From Streptomyces sp. CG1 (GTDB lineage Bacteria; Actinomycetota; Actinomycetes; Streptomycetales; Streptomycetaceae): a stretch of DNA of 64,000 nt. The notes under the pieces were generated by a model. That model saw only the letters and a list, made by a program, of their open reading frames with translations. It was not told the DNA's origin and did not search any database. Position 1 is the first letter of the stretch, and each line of letters starts with the position of its first letter. Location: positions 5,890,001 to 5,954,000 of the forward strand of contig NZ_CP163518.1 in assembly GCF_041080625.1 (NCBI RefSeq), in the 5' to 3' direction. Both the position numbers and the translations under genes were made by a program. Below are positions 51,834 through 61,514 of this stretch, in pieces.

Positions 51834-51904
51834 GGTGTCCCTTCAGCTCCCCCGGACCGGTCCGGACTGCGGTCGTGTCGACCTTGTCGTCTTGACCTTA
51901 ACGA

Positions 51905-52516
51905 CTACTCGGGCAGTCGGAGTTCCAGGTCCGCGCGGGGTTCGACGCCCGAGCGGGTGATGGCCGACAGCAGTTCGGCCACCGGGCCGCGGCCGGGCAG
52001 CTGGGCCTGCGGGTCCACGTCGTACCAGGGCGCGAGCACGAAGGCGCGTTCATGGGCGCGCGGGTGGGGCAGGGTGAGCTGCGGGTCGTCGGAGGTGACG
52101 TTCGCGTAGGCGACGATGTCGACGTCCAGGGTGCGCGGGCCCCAGTGCTCGTCGCGGACCCGCTTGAAGGCCTCCTCGACGGCGTGCGCCCGCTCCAGCA
52201 GGGAGGCGGGAGGCAGGGTGGTCTTCAGGATCACCACCGCGTTGAAGTACGACGGCTGGCTGCCGGGCTCGACGCCCCACGGCTCCGTCTCGTACACCGG
52301 GGAGACCGCTTTGACGCGCACTCCCGGGGTGTCCTCGAGCGCGTCGACGGCTCCCTGGAGGGTCTCCAGGCGGTTGCCGAGGTTGGAGCCGATGGAGATC
52401 ACGGCCCATTTGGGGTTCTGCAGGGTCGTGTCGGCGGCGTCGACCTGCTCGACGACCGAGGCGGGCACCGGCTGGACGGTCGGGTCGCTGTGACCCTGAA
52501 GGAAAGGTCGGGTCAT
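51905..52516 (-). CDS. folK: 6-hydroxymethyl-7,8-dihydropterin pyrophosphokinase
   Basis: The 203-residue product has the HPPK core: ISIGSNLGNRLETLQGAVDAL, SPVYETEPWG, and the signature WGPRTLDVDIVAY with the paired Asp residues that bind Mg. It pyrophosphorylates the pterin before condensation with p-aminobenzoate. A 35-residue N-terminal extension is typical in Streptomyces. Its ATG overlaps the folB stop by 4 bp. Confidence 0.96.
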   Translation of the reverse strand: MTRPFLQGHSDPTVQPVPASVVEQVDAADTTLQNPKWAVISIGSNLGNRLETLQGAVDALEDTPGVRVKAVSPVYETEPWGVEPGSQPSYFNAVVILKTTLPPASLLERAHAVEEAFKRVRDEHWGPRTLDVDIVAYANVTSDDPQLTLPHPRAHERAFVLAPWYDVDPQAQLPGRGPVAELLSAITRSGVEPRADLELRLPE

Positions 52517-52872
52517 ACTCGGCTCCGGGTGATGGTGACGGTCACGTCATCGAAGGGGACGGTGATAGGCGCGTCCGGCTTGTGGACGCAGACCTCGACC
52601 TCCTGGACCCCTTCGTGCTTGAGGCAGGTCTGGGCGATCCGCTCGGCGAGAGTCTCGATGAGGTCCACCGGCTCCCCCCCGATCACGGCCGCGACCTCCT
52701 CGGCCACGATGCCGTAGTGCACGGTCTTCGCCAGGTCGTCGTCGGTCGCGGCCGGCCGGGTGTCCAGCCCCAGGACGAGGTCGACGATGAAGGTCTGGCC
52801 CTCCTCGCGTTCCTTGGGGAACACGCCGTGGTGCCCGCGGGCCTTGAGGCCGCGCAGCGCGACACGATCCAC
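52513..52872 (-). CDS. folB: Dihydroneopterin aldolase
   Basis: The 119-residue product has the FolB fold: VALRGLKARGHHGVFPKEREEGQTFIVDLVLGLD, the catalytic Lys/Glu region, and LIETLAERIAQTCL with HKPDAPI. GTG 52872 is chosen because GGAG lies 8 nt upstream; the long frame above it is noncoding. It overlaps folK (ATGA). Confidence 0.95.
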   Translation of the reverse strand: MDRVALRGLKARGHHGVFPKEREEGQTFIVDLVLGLDTRPAATDDDLAKTVHYGIVAEEVAAVIGGEPVDLIETLAERIAQTCLKHEGVQEVEVCVHKPDAPITVPFDDVTVTITRSRV

Positions 52873-53120
52873 GCGAATCACTCCTGCAATCGTCGGGAAT
52901 GACCGGCCCGTACCGCGTGCGGGCGGCACACCGGCTTCAGACGAATCTACCTGCGGGCACTGACAAAGCCGGGCTGCGGGGCGCGGGCCCGGGGCGGGAT
53001 CACGAGGGTTCATCTCGTGTTTCCCCGGGAAAACCCGGCCGTGTCATGGGCTGGTAGCGGCTCATACCCAGGGGTAGGTGATTCCAACCACTTCTCGCTC
53101 CCGGTGCGGGGCGCATTCGC

Positions 53121-53654
53121 TCAGGCGAGGGGCTCGTCGTCCGGATTCACGCCGTCGACGCCGCTCTCGCCTTCCTCGTCGTCACTCTCCGCCAGGACGG
53201 GGGAGGCGTGGTGCGACCAGAGTTTCCAGCCGGAGGGCGTGCGCCGGAACACGTTCGTGGCGACGACGAGCTGCCCGACCAGTGGTCCCAGTTCCGCGCC
53301 GTCCTTCGGGGCGGGGCCGCCGCTGAGGATGTTCTCGGTGCAGGTCACGAGCGCGGTGTCGCCGGTCACGGAGACGTGCACATCGGTGAGGAAGAACTGG
53401 ATGTAGTCGGTGTTGGCCATGATCAGGGCGTACGACCTGAGGACCTCGCCGCGGCCGGTGAGCACCGGCCAGCCCGGGTGGACGCAGGAGATCACGCCGG
53501 TGTCCGCCGGGTCGTGGTACTCCTCGTCGACGCCCAGGTCGGCTGGGGTGAGCCAGAGCGAGGACACTTCCTCGAAGTCACCGCGTTCCATCGCCTCGTA
53601 GAAGGCGGTGTTGGCGGCCTCCACCTGTTCGACGTCGGTATGAGGGGCGCTCAC
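53121..53654 (-). CDS. NTF2/SnoaL-like protein
   Basis: The 177-residue product has a single NTF2-like cone: VEAANTAFYEAMERGDFEEVSSLWL, VHPGWPVLTGRGEVLRSYALIM, then strands ending WKLWSHHASPVL and an acidic tail. Proteins of this fold are small-ligand enzymes or binding proteins; substrate is unknown. Its ATG overlaps the folP stop (ATGA), so it is translated with folP, and it sits between folP and folB. Confidence 0.85.
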   Translation of the reverse strand: MSAPHTDVEQVEAANTAFYEAMERGDFEEVSSLWLTPADLGVDEEYHDPADTGVISCVHPGWPVLTGRGEVLRSYALIMANTDYIQFFLTDVHVSVTGDTALVTCTENILSGGPAPKDGAELGPLVGQLVVATNVFRRTPSGWKLWSHHASPVLAESDDEEGESGVDGVNPDDEPLA

Positions 53655-54667
53655 CGGGGTCCTTCCGCCCTGCGCTCACCATCGGCACCAGGCGCACGCC
53701 GGGCGCCGGGCGCCTCGCGCTCGCTCGCTGCGCCCGGCGTGTGCTCGGCATCACGCGCCCCATCACGTGCCCCGCGCTCACCTGCCGTGCCCGGCGCTGA
53801 ACCCGCTGCACGCGCCTCCTCCACGGCGCGCGCGACCCGTACCGCGTCCGCGGTGGCGCGCACCTCATGCACGCGCACCGCCCAAGCACCGGAGTGCGCC
53901 GCGAGTGCGGAGACGGCGGCCGTGGCGGCGTCGCGTTCCCGGGCCGGCGGGGGCGCCCCGTCGGGCCCGGCGAGGACGCGGCCGAGGAACCGCTTGCGGG
54001 AGGCGGCCACGAGCAGGGGGTGGCCGAGGGCACGCAGACGGTCGAGGTGGGCGAGGAGGGCGAGGTCGTGCTCGGCCTCCTTGGAGAAGCCGAGGCCGGG
54101 GTCGACGACGACGCGGTCGGGGGCGATGCCGCCCGCCAGCACGGCCTCCACGCGTGCGTGCAGCTCGTCCACGACTTCGGCGACGACGTCCTTGTAGACG
54201 CCCTTGACGTTGTCGCCCTGGAGGAGGCCGCGCCAGTGCATGACGACGAACGGGGCGCCCGCGGCCGCGACCGCCGGGATCATCGCGGGGTCGGCGAGGC
54301 CGCCGCTGACGTCGTTGACGAGGGCGGCACCGGCCGCGAGGGACTGTTCGGCGACGGAGGCGCGCATGGTGTCGACGGAGACGACGACGCCTTCGGAGGC
54401 GAGGCCGCGGACGACCGGGACGACCCGGCGGAGTTCCTCGTCCTCGTCGACACGGGTGGCGCCGGGGCGGGTGGACTCGCCGCCGACGTCGACCAGGTCG
54501 GCGCCCTCGGACACGAGGTCCAGGGCGCGCTTCACGGCGGCGGTCGTGTCGAACCAGCGGCCGCCGTCGGAGAAGGAGTCGGGGGTGACGTTGACCACAC
54601 CCATGACCGCGCACCGGTCCCATGCCGGAAGGCCGGCCACCCGGCCGCGCCCGCTGTGGTTGTTCAT
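53651..54667 (-). CDS. folP: Dihydropteroate synthase
   Basis: The 338-residue product carries MGVVNVTPDSFSDGG, DVGGESTRPGA, the VVSVDTMRA segment and the C-terminal RVHEVRATADAVRVA. It joins pterin pyrophosphate and p-aminobenzoate and is the sulfonamide target. ATG 54667 follows a TACGCT -10 by 6 nt, so a leaderless transcript is likely; no Shine-Dalgarno sequence is visible. The last 55 residues are a low-complexity Ala/Gly/Arg/Glu tail beyond the usual end of the enzyme. Confidence 0.95.
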   Translation of the reverse strand: MNNHSGRGRVAGLPAWDRCAVMGVVNVTPDSFSDGGRWFDTTAAVKRALDLVSEGADLVDVGGESTRPGATRVDEDEELRRVVPVVRGLASEGVVVSVDTMRASVAEQSLAAGAALVNDVSGGLADPAMIPAVAAAGAPFVVMHWRGLLQGDNVKGVYKDVVAEVVDELHARVEAVLAGGIAPDRVVVDPGLGFSKEAEHDLALLAHLDRLRALGHPLLVAASRKRFLGRVLAGPDGAPPPARERDAATAAVSALAAHSGAWAVRVHEVRATADAVRVARAVEEARAAGSAPGTAGERGARDGARDAEHTPGAASEREAPGARRAPGADGERRAEGPR

Positions 54668-54673
54668 ACGTTC

Positions 54674-54679
54674 AGCGTA
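54674..54679 (-). promoter_or_regulatory. Candidate -10 (TACGCT) of folP
   Basis: On the minus strand TACGCT ends 6 nt before ATG 54667. Confidence 0.5.
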
Positions 54680-54811
54680 GGCCCAGCGGGGCACCGGGAA
54701 TGCACGACGGCCCGGGCGGAGACCCCGTGCTGGAGGGGGTGGGACGCCCGCCCGGGCCGGTCCTCGGTCGCACCGCTCGCTTCCATGGTGCTCAGGGTTG
54801 CGGTACGGCGC

Positions 54812-56647
54812 TCAGGCCGCGCGCACGTCCCGTTCCGCCATGTGCGTGCAGGGGCGCTCGGCGGCCGCCCTGCGACGGCGCAGGAAGCGCGGGAGCGGGA
54901 TCGCGAAGTCGACGAAACCCTCCGCCTGCATGGTGGCGAAGCCGATGCGGGGCAGGTCGGTCGTGGCCCGGTAGACCATGAACCGGGGTTCCCAGCGCGG
55001 CTGGAACTTGGCGTTGAACTTGTACAGCGACTCGATCTGGAACCAGCGCGAGAGGAACACCAGCAGCCCGCGCCAGGCACGCAGCACCGGACCGGCGCCG
55101 ATCTTCTCGCCGCGCGCGAGGGCGGAGCGGAACATCGCGAAGTTCAACGAGATCCGGGTGATGCCGAACTTCGGCGCGGCCTGGAGGGCGGCGACGATCA
55201 GCAGTTCGTTCATGCCGGGGTCGGCGCTGCGGTCGCGGCGCATCAGGTCCAGCGAGACGCCGTCCTTGCCCCAGGGCACGAAGTGCAGGACCGCCTTCAG
55301 GTCGCCGTACTCGCCGGGCTCGTCGTCCTGCTTGTGGGCGGTGGCGATCAGGCAGTCGCCGTCGACGGGATCGCCGACGCGGCCGAGGGCCATGGAGAAG
55401 CCGCGCTCGGTGTCGGTGCCGCGCCAGTCCTCCGCGGCATGCCGGATCCGCTCCAGCTCGGCCTCACCGAGGTCACGGATGCGCCGTACTCGGGTTTCGT
55501 AGCCGGCCCGCTCGATGCGCTTGACCATCTGTCGTACGTTGCGCATCGCGCGTCCGGCGAGCGAGAAATCCGCGACGTCCACCACCGCCTCGTCGCCCAG
55601 CTCCAGGGCGTCCAGGCCGGTCTCGCGGGTCCACACCTCGCCGCCCGTCTCCGAGCAGCCCACGACGGCCGGGGTCCAGGAGTGGGCCTTGGCCTCGTCC
55701 ATGAAGCGCTCGATGGCGCCCGGCCAGGCCTCGACGTCGCCGATCGGGTCGCCGCTGGCGAGCATCACGCCGGAGATGACGCGGTAGGTGACCGCGGCCT
55801 TGCCGCTGGGGGAGAAGACGACCGCCTTGTCGCGGCGCAGCGCGAAGTGGCCGAGCGAGTCGCGGCCGCCGTGCTTCTCCAGCAGGGCCCGCAGCCGGGA
55901 CTCGTCCTCCTCGGTGAGGCGGGCCGCCGGGTGCTCGGGGCGGAACGCCAGGTAGATGGTGGTGACGGCGGTGATCCAGCCGAGGGCGCCGAGCGAGAAG
56001 GCGACGGTCCAGGACGTGTTGCCCTGGTAGTCGACCGGGCCCTCGAAGCCGAACAGGCCGTAGACGACGTGGGTCAGCCGGTCGGCCAGGCTCGGGTCGC
56101 CGATCGTCCGGTGCGGGTGGACGCTGACGATGATGAGTCCGAGGACGAGAGAACCGGCACTCATGAGTACGAAGTTGGTAAGAGCGCGCCACCTGCTGCG
56201 CGGGTCCGGCAGCGCCGCGAACTGGTCACGATGGAGCAGCAGCGGCACGAGGAGCGCGACCGCGATCAGCACGCCGACGATAGAGTGCCGGTACGCGAAC
56301 TGCGCCGCCGCACCGGCCGGCAGCAGCGCGACCGCGGCCCGCCACGCCCGGCGCTTGCGCCGTTTGAGACCGTGCGCGAGCAGCAGCAACAGCACACCGG
56401 AGCTCAGTGAGAGCGCCGCGGCGAAGGGCCCGAACGAGCCCGGCAGCACCTCGGCGATAGCGTGCATACGGCTGTGACGGAAGCGCGGGAACACGCCCGC
56501 GGCAATGTCCAGGACGCCCACGAGGGCGGCCGCCCTGCCGACGAGGACGGGAACGGCCTCGGGGCGCGGGCCGCGCAGTATGCGCCGCGCCCGGCTGGAT
56601 CGGCTCGGAACCCCGCCCGACATTTCCCCATCTATCCTGACAGACAT
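54812..56647 (-). CDS. Phosphatidylglycerol lysyltransferase-like (MprF C-domain, DUF2156) membrane protein
   Basis: The product is about 611 residues. Five or six membrane helices fill the first 240 residues. The cytosolic domain (about 265-590) resembles the MprF acyltransferase part: two GNAT-like halves with VVFSPSGKAAVTYRVISGVMLASGDPIGD and RDRSADPGMNELLIVAALQAAP. MprF enzymes move lysine (or alanine) from tRNA to phosphatidylglycerol and reduce sensitivity to cationic peptides. No flippase domain of full size and no LysX-type synthetase are attached. Starts at 56707, 56647 or 56623 are possible. It is divergent from the esterase gene. Confidence 0.82.
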   Translation of the reverse strand: MSVRIDGEMSGGVPSRSSRARRILRGPRPEAVPVLVGRAAALVGVLDIAAGVFPRFRHSRMHAIAEVLPGSFGPFAAALSLSSGVLLLLLAHGLKRRKRRAWRAAVALLPAGAAAQFAYRHSIVGVLIAVALLVPLLLHRDQFAALPDPRSRWRALTNFVLMSAGSLVLGLIIVSVHPHRTIGDPSLADRLTHVVYGLFGFEGPVDYQGNTSWTVAFSLGALGWITAVTTIYLAFRPEHPAARLTEEDESRLRALLEKHGGRDSLGHFALRRDKAVVFSPSGKAAVTYRVISGVMLASGDPIGDVEAWPGAIERFMDEAKAHSWTPAVVGCSETGGEVWTRETGLDALELGDEAVVDVADFSLAGRAMRNVRQMVKRIERAGYETRVRRIRDLGEAELERIRHAAEDWRGTDTERGFSMALGRVGDPVDGDCLIATAHKQDDEPGEYGDLKAVLHFVPWGKDGVSLDLMRRDRSADPGMNELLIVAALQAAPKFGITRISLNFAMFRSALARGEKIGAGPVLRAWRGLLVFLSRWFQIESLYKFNAKFQPRWEPRFMVYRATTDLPRIGFATMQAEGFVDFAIPLPRFLRRRRAAAERPCTHMAERDVRAA

Positions 56648-56848
56648 CGCATCCCGTAGTTCTGCGAGAGACCTTGGACCCGGGCCCGAGCGGGCATCCG
56701 GCGACATTGCGCCCTCTAGGACGGTGTCTGGGGGAGAGAGGTTCACTCCTCACCGGAAAGTCGGGTCAAAGGCCAAGGAAAGCCCCGGGCAAGCCCTCGC
56801 ACGACGCGTGGGCTGTGCCGGGCGGAAAGCGCAGGCAGGTAGCAGCCC

Positions 56849-57973
56849 ATGGGTCTCACGAGCAACAAGGTGCTAGTGCTGGTGATCATCGTCGCCGCCA
56901 TTCTGTTCGCCGCGACGGTGTGGCTTTGGCCACGACTGGCACGGCAGAACTGGCGGGCCGTCGGCGGACGGATCGGGCTGATGCTCGCCACGCAACTGGC
57001 GATCTTCGCCTCCGTGGGCCTCGCCGCCAACCAGTCGTTCGGGTTCTACGCGAGCTGGTCCGACCTGTTCGGCCAGGAGAACGGCCAGGGGGTGGTCGTC
57101 GACCATATAGCCGGCGGCGGCAACAGCCCCATACAGGTGGTCTCCACGTCCCGGGTCATCGGTGTGAGCAGCGCGCTGCCGCAGGTGGCCGGGCAGGTCC
57201 AGAAGGTCGACATCATCGGCCGTGCGACCCACATCTCCACGCCGGCGTTCGTGTACCTGCCGCCGGAGTACTTCCAGCCGCAGAACCGCGCGCGCAAGTT
57301 CCCGGTGTCCGTCGTCCTCACGGGTTATCCGGGTACGGCTCAGGCGCTGGTGGACAAGCTGCACTACCCCAGTACGGCGCAGCAGCTGTCACAGCAGGGG
57401 AAGATGCAGCCGATGATCCTGGTGATGATGCGGCCGACCGTGGCGCCGCCGCGGGACACCGAGTGCGTCGACGTTCCCGGTGGCCCCCAGGCCGAGACCT
57501 TCTTCGCGAAGGACCTGCGTGACTCGGTGATGGCTCACTACCGGGTCGACAAGACCCCTGCCAGCTGGGGCATCGTCGGCGACTCGACCGGCGGCTACTG
57601 CGCTTTGAAGATCGCCATGCACCACCCGGGTTCATACGCGGCCGCCGCGGGCCTTTCGCCCTACTACAAAGCGCCGATCGACCCCACGACCGGGGACCTC
57701 TTCCACGGCAACAAGAACCTGCAGAACCGTGCCGACCTCTTCTGGACGATCAAGAATCTGACCGCGCCCGAGACGTCGCTGCTCGTCACCAGCAGCAAGG
57801 TCGGTGAGCACAATTACAAGGACACGCTCAAATTCATCAAGAGTGTGCAGGACACGAACGTGACCAGGATTTCGTCGATCATCCTTCCCAGCGGCGGACA
57901 CAACTTCAACACCTGGAAGCGGGAGATCCCCAGCACGCTCCAGTGGCTCAGCACGCGACTGGTCGCCCACTGA
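56849..57973 (+). CDS. Alpha/beta hydrolase-fold esterase, membrane-anchored
   Basis: The 374-residue product starts with two hydrophobic helices (about 8-27 and 42-62), so the catalytic domain is probably outside the cell. The fold is that of esterase D/antigen 85-like proteins: FPVSVVLTGYPGTAQALV, nucleophile Ser246 in VGDSTGGYCALKIAMHHPG, and His351 in LPSGGHNFNTWKRE. It may act on lipid, sugar ester or cell-wall substrates. ATG 56849 is chosen. Its pairing with the lipid-modifying MprF-like gene suggests a role at the envelope (inference). Confidence 0.87.
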   Translation: MGLTSNKVLVLVIIVAAILFAATVWLWPRLARQNWRAVGGRIGLMLATQLAIFASVGLAANQSFGFYASWSDLFGQENGQGVVVDHIAGGGNSPIQVVSTSRVIGVSSALPQVAGQVQKVDIIGRATHISTPAFVYLPPEYFQPQNRARKFPVSVVLTGYPGTAQALVDKLHYPSTAQQLSQQGKMQPMILVMMRPTVAPPRDTECVDVPGGPQAETFFAKDLRDSVMAHYRVDKTPASWGIVGDSTGGYCALKIAMHHPGSYAAAAGLSPYYKAPIDPTTGDLFHGNKNLQNRADLFWTIKNLTAPETSLLVTSSKVGEHNYKDTLKFIKSVQDTNVTRISSIILPSGGHNFNTWKREIPSTLQWLSTRLVAH

Positions 57974-57988
57974 ACCCCCCGGGCCTGA

Positions 57989-58030
57989 CACCCCGTAAAA
58001 CCGGTGATGTGGCCGTGTTTTTACGGGGTG
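57989..58030 (+). terminator. Hairpin after the esterase gene
   Basis: Arms CACCCCGTAAAA (57989-58000) and TTTTACGGGGTG (58019-58030) enclose an 18-nt loop. Confidence 0.75.
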
Positions 58031-58056
58031 GGGGCCCACGATTCGCCTACGCGCGG

Positions 58057-58062
58057 TAAGTT
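58057..58062 (+). promoter_or_regulatory. Candidate -10 (TAAGTT) for a leaderless start
   Basis: TAAGTT ends 7 nt before ATG 58070; no Shine-Dalgarno sequence. Confidence 0.45.
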
Positions 58063-58069
58063 TCTGGCC

Positions 58070-59536
58070 ATGCCACGTGGACGCCACCGCCATTCCCCAC
58101 CTCTGCACCGGCTGTTGCCTGCCTCGGCGATCGCCGGTGTCTCCGTTGTCTGCGCGCTGGGTCCCTGGGTGTTTTCCGAGGCCATGGTGCTGCGCGCCCT
58201 GGCCGGTGCCGCCGCCGCGACGGCGGTCGTCGGCGCGGTCGTGATGCGCCGCTGGGACACGCAGGCGGGCAAGCGGGTCGCCGAGCTCACGCGCGCGCGT
58301 GCCGGCGACGAATGGCGGTACGAGGAACGGGTCGCCGAACTGGAGACCGACCTGGAGGAGTCGCGCGAACTGCGCACGAAGCTCGAGCAGCGGCTGCGCG
58401 CCAAGCGCACGGAGCTGGCGGGCCTGCGCAACGAGCACGCGGCCCTGCTGCGCCGGTACGCCACCGCGGAGACCGAGCGCGCGACCGCCCTGGAGGGACG
58501 CCGGCTGCTGGAGATCGAGGCGGCCGTACCGTCGTCCTCGCCCGCGCTGCCGCCCGCGCGTCGCCCCGAGCCGGAGCCGGCCGGGACGGAGGGGGCCGAC
58601 GAGGCCACCGAGGCGGCCGCCGCCTCCGGTGAGGCCGGGGTCGACGCCGAGCGTGAGCCGACGGCGCAGGCGGTGTTCTCGTCCGAGGGCGCACGGCTGT
58701 ACCGGAAGGCCCTGACGGCCCTGGCGCGGTTCGACGGCAAGGCCGGCGAGACGTCGTCCGAGTCCGTGCCGGAAGCCGCGGAGGCGGCGGCTCCCGAGGG
58801 CGACGAGGCTTCCGGAACTCCGGATTCCGAGGTTGCGGCTTCCGGGGACACGGCTCCGGAGGCGGTGGCTCCCGAGGCCGACGCCGGATTCGACGGGGCC
58901 GAGGCCGATGCGGGCGTCGTCCCGGTGGGCAAGGCCGATGTCCGCGGGCCCGACGCGGGTGGGGCCGATTCCGCCGCCCGTCCGGAAGGCACTGCGGGAG
59001 TCGCGCGAGACGTCGCTGCGGAGGCCCCCGTGAAATGCACCAGAGAAGGCGCGGTCGAAGATGTGACACACGGCGCCGGCGGTCCTCGGAGCGAGACCGG
59101 CGCGCCGGCCGCGAAGGAGGACGAGGCGCAGGGGCAGCCTGTGGCGGCCGACGGGCACGCGCGCGCGGCCGCCACATCCACGGCCCCGGCCGAGTCCGCC
59201 AAGCCCGTGGGCCGGCCGCCCGCCGGGCACTTCACGGTGCCGACCGCGGTGGCCGTCGTACCGGCCGCGCCCGCGCGGCGCCCGGTGGTCGAGGGCGGTT
59301 TCGACTTCTTCGGCACCCAGAAGGGCGACCCGAAGGCCGAGCTGGACTCCGTGCAGAACGAGGATCTGGCCGACGTCGTCGGCCCGGAGGCTCTCGCCGT
59401 GCACAAGGCCGAGGCCGAGGCCGCGTTCAAGCCCGCCGGCGCGCAGGAGCACGGCGCCGGCCAGGTCATCGACCTGACCGCGCACGACGAGACCGAGCAG
59501 ATCGACGTCCAGGGGCTGCGCAGCGCGGCTTCCTGA
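58070..59536 (+). CDS. Membrane-anchored coiled-coil protein of unknown function
   Basis: The product is 488 residues. A basic start (MPRGRHRHS) and two hydrophobic segments (about 15-33 and 38-56) anchor it. A coiled coil follows (about 62-140: RVAELETDLEESRELRTKLEQRLRAKRTELAGLRNEHAALLRRY). The middle 250 residues are acidic low complexity rich in Ala, Glu, Asp and Gly. A conserved-looking C-terminal block (about 405-475) contains GGFDFFGTQKGDPKAELDSVQNEDLADVVG. I do not recognise a family. It could be a scaffold at the membrane. A bidirectional hairpin follows. Confidence 0.78.
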   Translation: MPRGRHRHSPPLHRLLPASAIAGVSVVCALGPWVFSEAMVLRALAGAAAATAVVGAVVMRRWDTQAGKRVAELTRARAGDEWRYEERVAELETDLEESRELRTKLEQRLRAKRTELAGLRNEHAALLRRYATAETERATALEGRRLLEIEAAVPSSSPALPPARRPEPEPAGTEGADEATEAAAASGEAGVDAEREPTAQAVFSSEGARLYRKALTALARFDGKAGETSSESVPEAAEAAAPEGDEASGTPDSEVAASGDTAPEAVAPEADAGFDGAEADAGVVPVGKADVRGPDAGGADSAARPEGTAGVARDVAAEAPVKCTREGAVEDVTHGAGGPRSETGAPAAKEDEAQGQPVAADGHARAAATSTAPAESAKPVGRPPAGHFTVPTAVAVVPAAPARRPVVEGGFDFFGTQKGDPKAELDSVQNEDLADVVGPEALAVHKAEAEAAFKPAGAQEHGAGQVIDLTAHDETEQIDVQGLRSAAS

Positions 59537-59555
59537 GGCTTCACCAGGCAGGCAC

Positions 59556-59589
59556 GAGGCCCGGCTTCCCGCACAGGGAGCCGGGCCTC
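59556..59589. terminator. Bidirectional hairpin
   Basis: GAGGCCCGGC/GCCGGGCCTC plus inner TCCC/GGGA between convergent stops at 59536 and 59593. Confidence 0.8.
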
Positions 59590-59592
59590 ATG

Positions 59593-61008
59593 TCATCCCG
59601 AGGTCATCCAGCGGTCGGGGCGGGCGTCCCGGCGGCCCGTACGGGATCTCTCCGCCTGGGCGTGCAGGAGCCGTGCGGCCTCCTGGGCGTCCCGCAGACG
59701 GGCCGTCACGGTCTTGTCGGCCCCGGTGTCCACATGGACGTCCGCGACCCGCCAGAGGCGCTGCCAGGGGCCCTGGCTCAGCCGCACGCTCTGCACCTTG
59801 GCGTGCGGGACCAGCGAGAGTCTGCGACGCAGCAGGCCGTGCCGGGTGGCGAACACCGTGTCGGTGACCGTGAGACGGTGCCCGCGCCACCACACCGGCA
59901 CGCACCAGCGGGCCCGCCGCGGCGGGCGGGCCAGCTCCTGCGGCACGGTCACGCCGTGCAGCACGCGCGCGACGACCGACTCGGCGATCGGGCGCGGGGC
60001 GACCGGCACCAGCACCGAGTTCGCGGACCCGGCCACGTCCAGTTCCACCCGCACCCAGCCGAGCCGCCGCCACAGCAGCGGCTCCACGAACCGCACGGTC
60101 TGCACCCGGCCGGGCGGGACCGTCTCGTGCATACGGTCGAGCAGCCCGTGGTCGATGCGCAGTCCGTCCGGTGACTCGCTCACCTTCCAGTCGAACTCGC
60201 CGGCGAACCGCCCCGCGCTGCTCGCGCCGGCCGCGCCGAACAGCGGGAGCGCGGTGGCGAGGACCGTCCACAGGTTGTGGGTGGTGAGCCACAGCACGGT
60301 CGGTACGACGAGCGCGGCGCACAGCGAGCCCCAGACGGCGCCCGTCAGCACCAGGGAGAGCGCCAGTGCCCGTGGGGGCACGCGCATGAGCTCGTGCGCC
60401 GGCGCCTCACCGACTTCACGCGCCGTCTCGGGCGCGAAACCCGCGGCGCGCGCGAGTAGCTCCGCGCGCAGGGCGCGCGCCTCCTGCTCGCCCAGGAACG
60501 CGAGTTCGTCCTTGTCATCCGTGCCCACGACGTCGATCCGCAGTTTCGCGACGCCCGCCACGCGCGCGAGGAGGGGACGCGAGACGTCCACGGCCTGGAT
60601 GCGCTCCAGCCGGATGTGCGCGGTGCGCCGGAACAACAGGCCGGTCCGGATGCGCAGTTCGGTGTCGGTGACCGCGTAGTGCGTGAACCACCAGGACAGG
60701 AAGCCGTAGAGGCCGGCCACCGGTACCAGTACCGCGAGGCCGAGCAGCAGCACGGTGGTGGTCAGCCGCGCCAGCTGCTGCTGCGCTCCGTCCGGGTCGT
60801 GCACGGCCCATCCGGCGAGTACGGCGATCGGCGCCCACGCCCGCCGGAAGGGCGTGACGGGATGCAGCCGGCGCTCGGTCAGGGCCGCGCGCCCCTCAGC
60901 GCCACTGGCGCCAGCTATGCCGTCCGTGTCGTCTGTGTCGTCCGCGCGGTCTGCGGCAGCCGTGTCGGCTGCGGCGCCCGGGGCGCCGCCGTGGTCCCGG
61001 GGTGTCAC
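59593..61008 (-). CDS. Bacterial PH-domain (YdbT-like) membrane protein
   Basis: The 471-residue product has four hydrophobic helices in two pairs and three bacterial PH-like (bPH2) segments: [57 protein letters not shown], a second with [27 protein letters not shown], and a third [33 protein letters not shown]. YdbT and YdbS proteins are of uncertain function; Bacillus homologues give resistance to an antimicrobial. GTG 61008 overlaps the stop of the shorter PH-domain gene (GTGA), so the pair is coupled. Confidence 0.88.
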   Translation of the reverse strand: MTPRDHGGAPGAAADTAAADRADDTDDTDGIAGASGAEGRAALTERRLHPVTPFRRAWAPIAVLAGWAVHDPDGAQQQLARLTTTVLLLGLAVLVPVAGLYGFLSWWFTHYAVTDTELRIRTGLLFRRTAHIRLERIQAVDVSRPLLARVAGVAKLRIDVVGTDDKDELAFLGEQEARALRAELLARAAGFAPETAREVGEAPAHELMRVPPRALALSLVLTGAVWGSLCAALVVPTVLWLTTHNLWTVLATALPLFGAAGASSAGRFAGEFDWKVSESPDGLRIDHGLLDRMHETVPPGRVQTVRFVEPLLWRRLGWVRVELDVAGSANSVLVPVAPRPIAESVVARVLHGVTVPQELARPPRRARWCVPVWWRGHRLTVTDTVFATRHGLLRRRLSLVPHAKVQSVRLSQGPWQRLWRVADVHVDTGADKTVTARLRDAQEAARLLHAQAERSRTGRRDARPDRWMTSG

Positions 61009-61508
61009 AGGCCCGCCGATCGCGCCTCGCCCAGCTCGGTGAGCCGGTCGCGCAAACGCTCCGCCTCGGCCGGGGCCAGGCCGGGAATGGTGGCGTCGGT
61101 CGCGGCGGCCGCCGTGTGCAGCTGCACGGTCGCCAGCCCGAAGCGCCGCTCGATGGGCCCGGAGGTGACCTCCACCAGCTGCATCCGCCCGTACGGCACC
61201 ACCGTCTCCTCGCGCCACAGGACACCGCGGCTGATCAGCAGGTCGTCCGCGCGCTCGGCATACCGCCACGAGCGCCAGTTGCGCTCCAGGAGTCTCCAGC
61301 ACAAGGCCGCGAAGGCCAGTGGCAGCAGCGCGAAGCCCGCCCACACAGGGCCCACGAGCAGGCCCAGCAGCACTGCCGTGGCGACCGCGAGCAGCGCCGC
61401 CCCCACGACCACGAGCAGCCGGCGCACCCGCAACAGAGCGGGCTGCAGCCCGCGCCACACCAGTTCGGCCCCCGGTATCCCGGTCTCCTCCGGGCTCCCC
61501 GTCTCCAT
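61005..61508 (-). CDS. Bacterial PH-domain (YdbS-like) membrane protein
   Basis: The 167-residue product has two helices (about 27-65) and a single bPH2 domain: [52 protein letters not shown]. It is the usual partner of the longer YdbT-like protein, which it overlaps by 4 bp. ATG 61508 is preceded at 6 nt by a TACGCT -10, suggesting a leaderless transcript. It is divergent from nuoD2 with only 31 bp between start codons. Confidence 0.88.
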   Translation of the reverse strand: METGSPEETGIPGAELVWRGLQPALLRVRRLLVVVGAALLAVATAVLLGLLVGPVWAGFALLPLAFAALCWRLLERNWRSWRYAERADDLLISRGVLWREETVVPYGRMQLVEVTSGPIERRFGLATVQLHTAAAATDATIPGLAPAEAERLRDRLTELGEARSAGL

Positions 61509-61514
61509 GGGCCC

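Noticed and set aside
53867..56410. An 847-codon plus-strand frame over folP and the MprF-like gene
   Set aside because: Antisense to two recognised enzymes; no motif.
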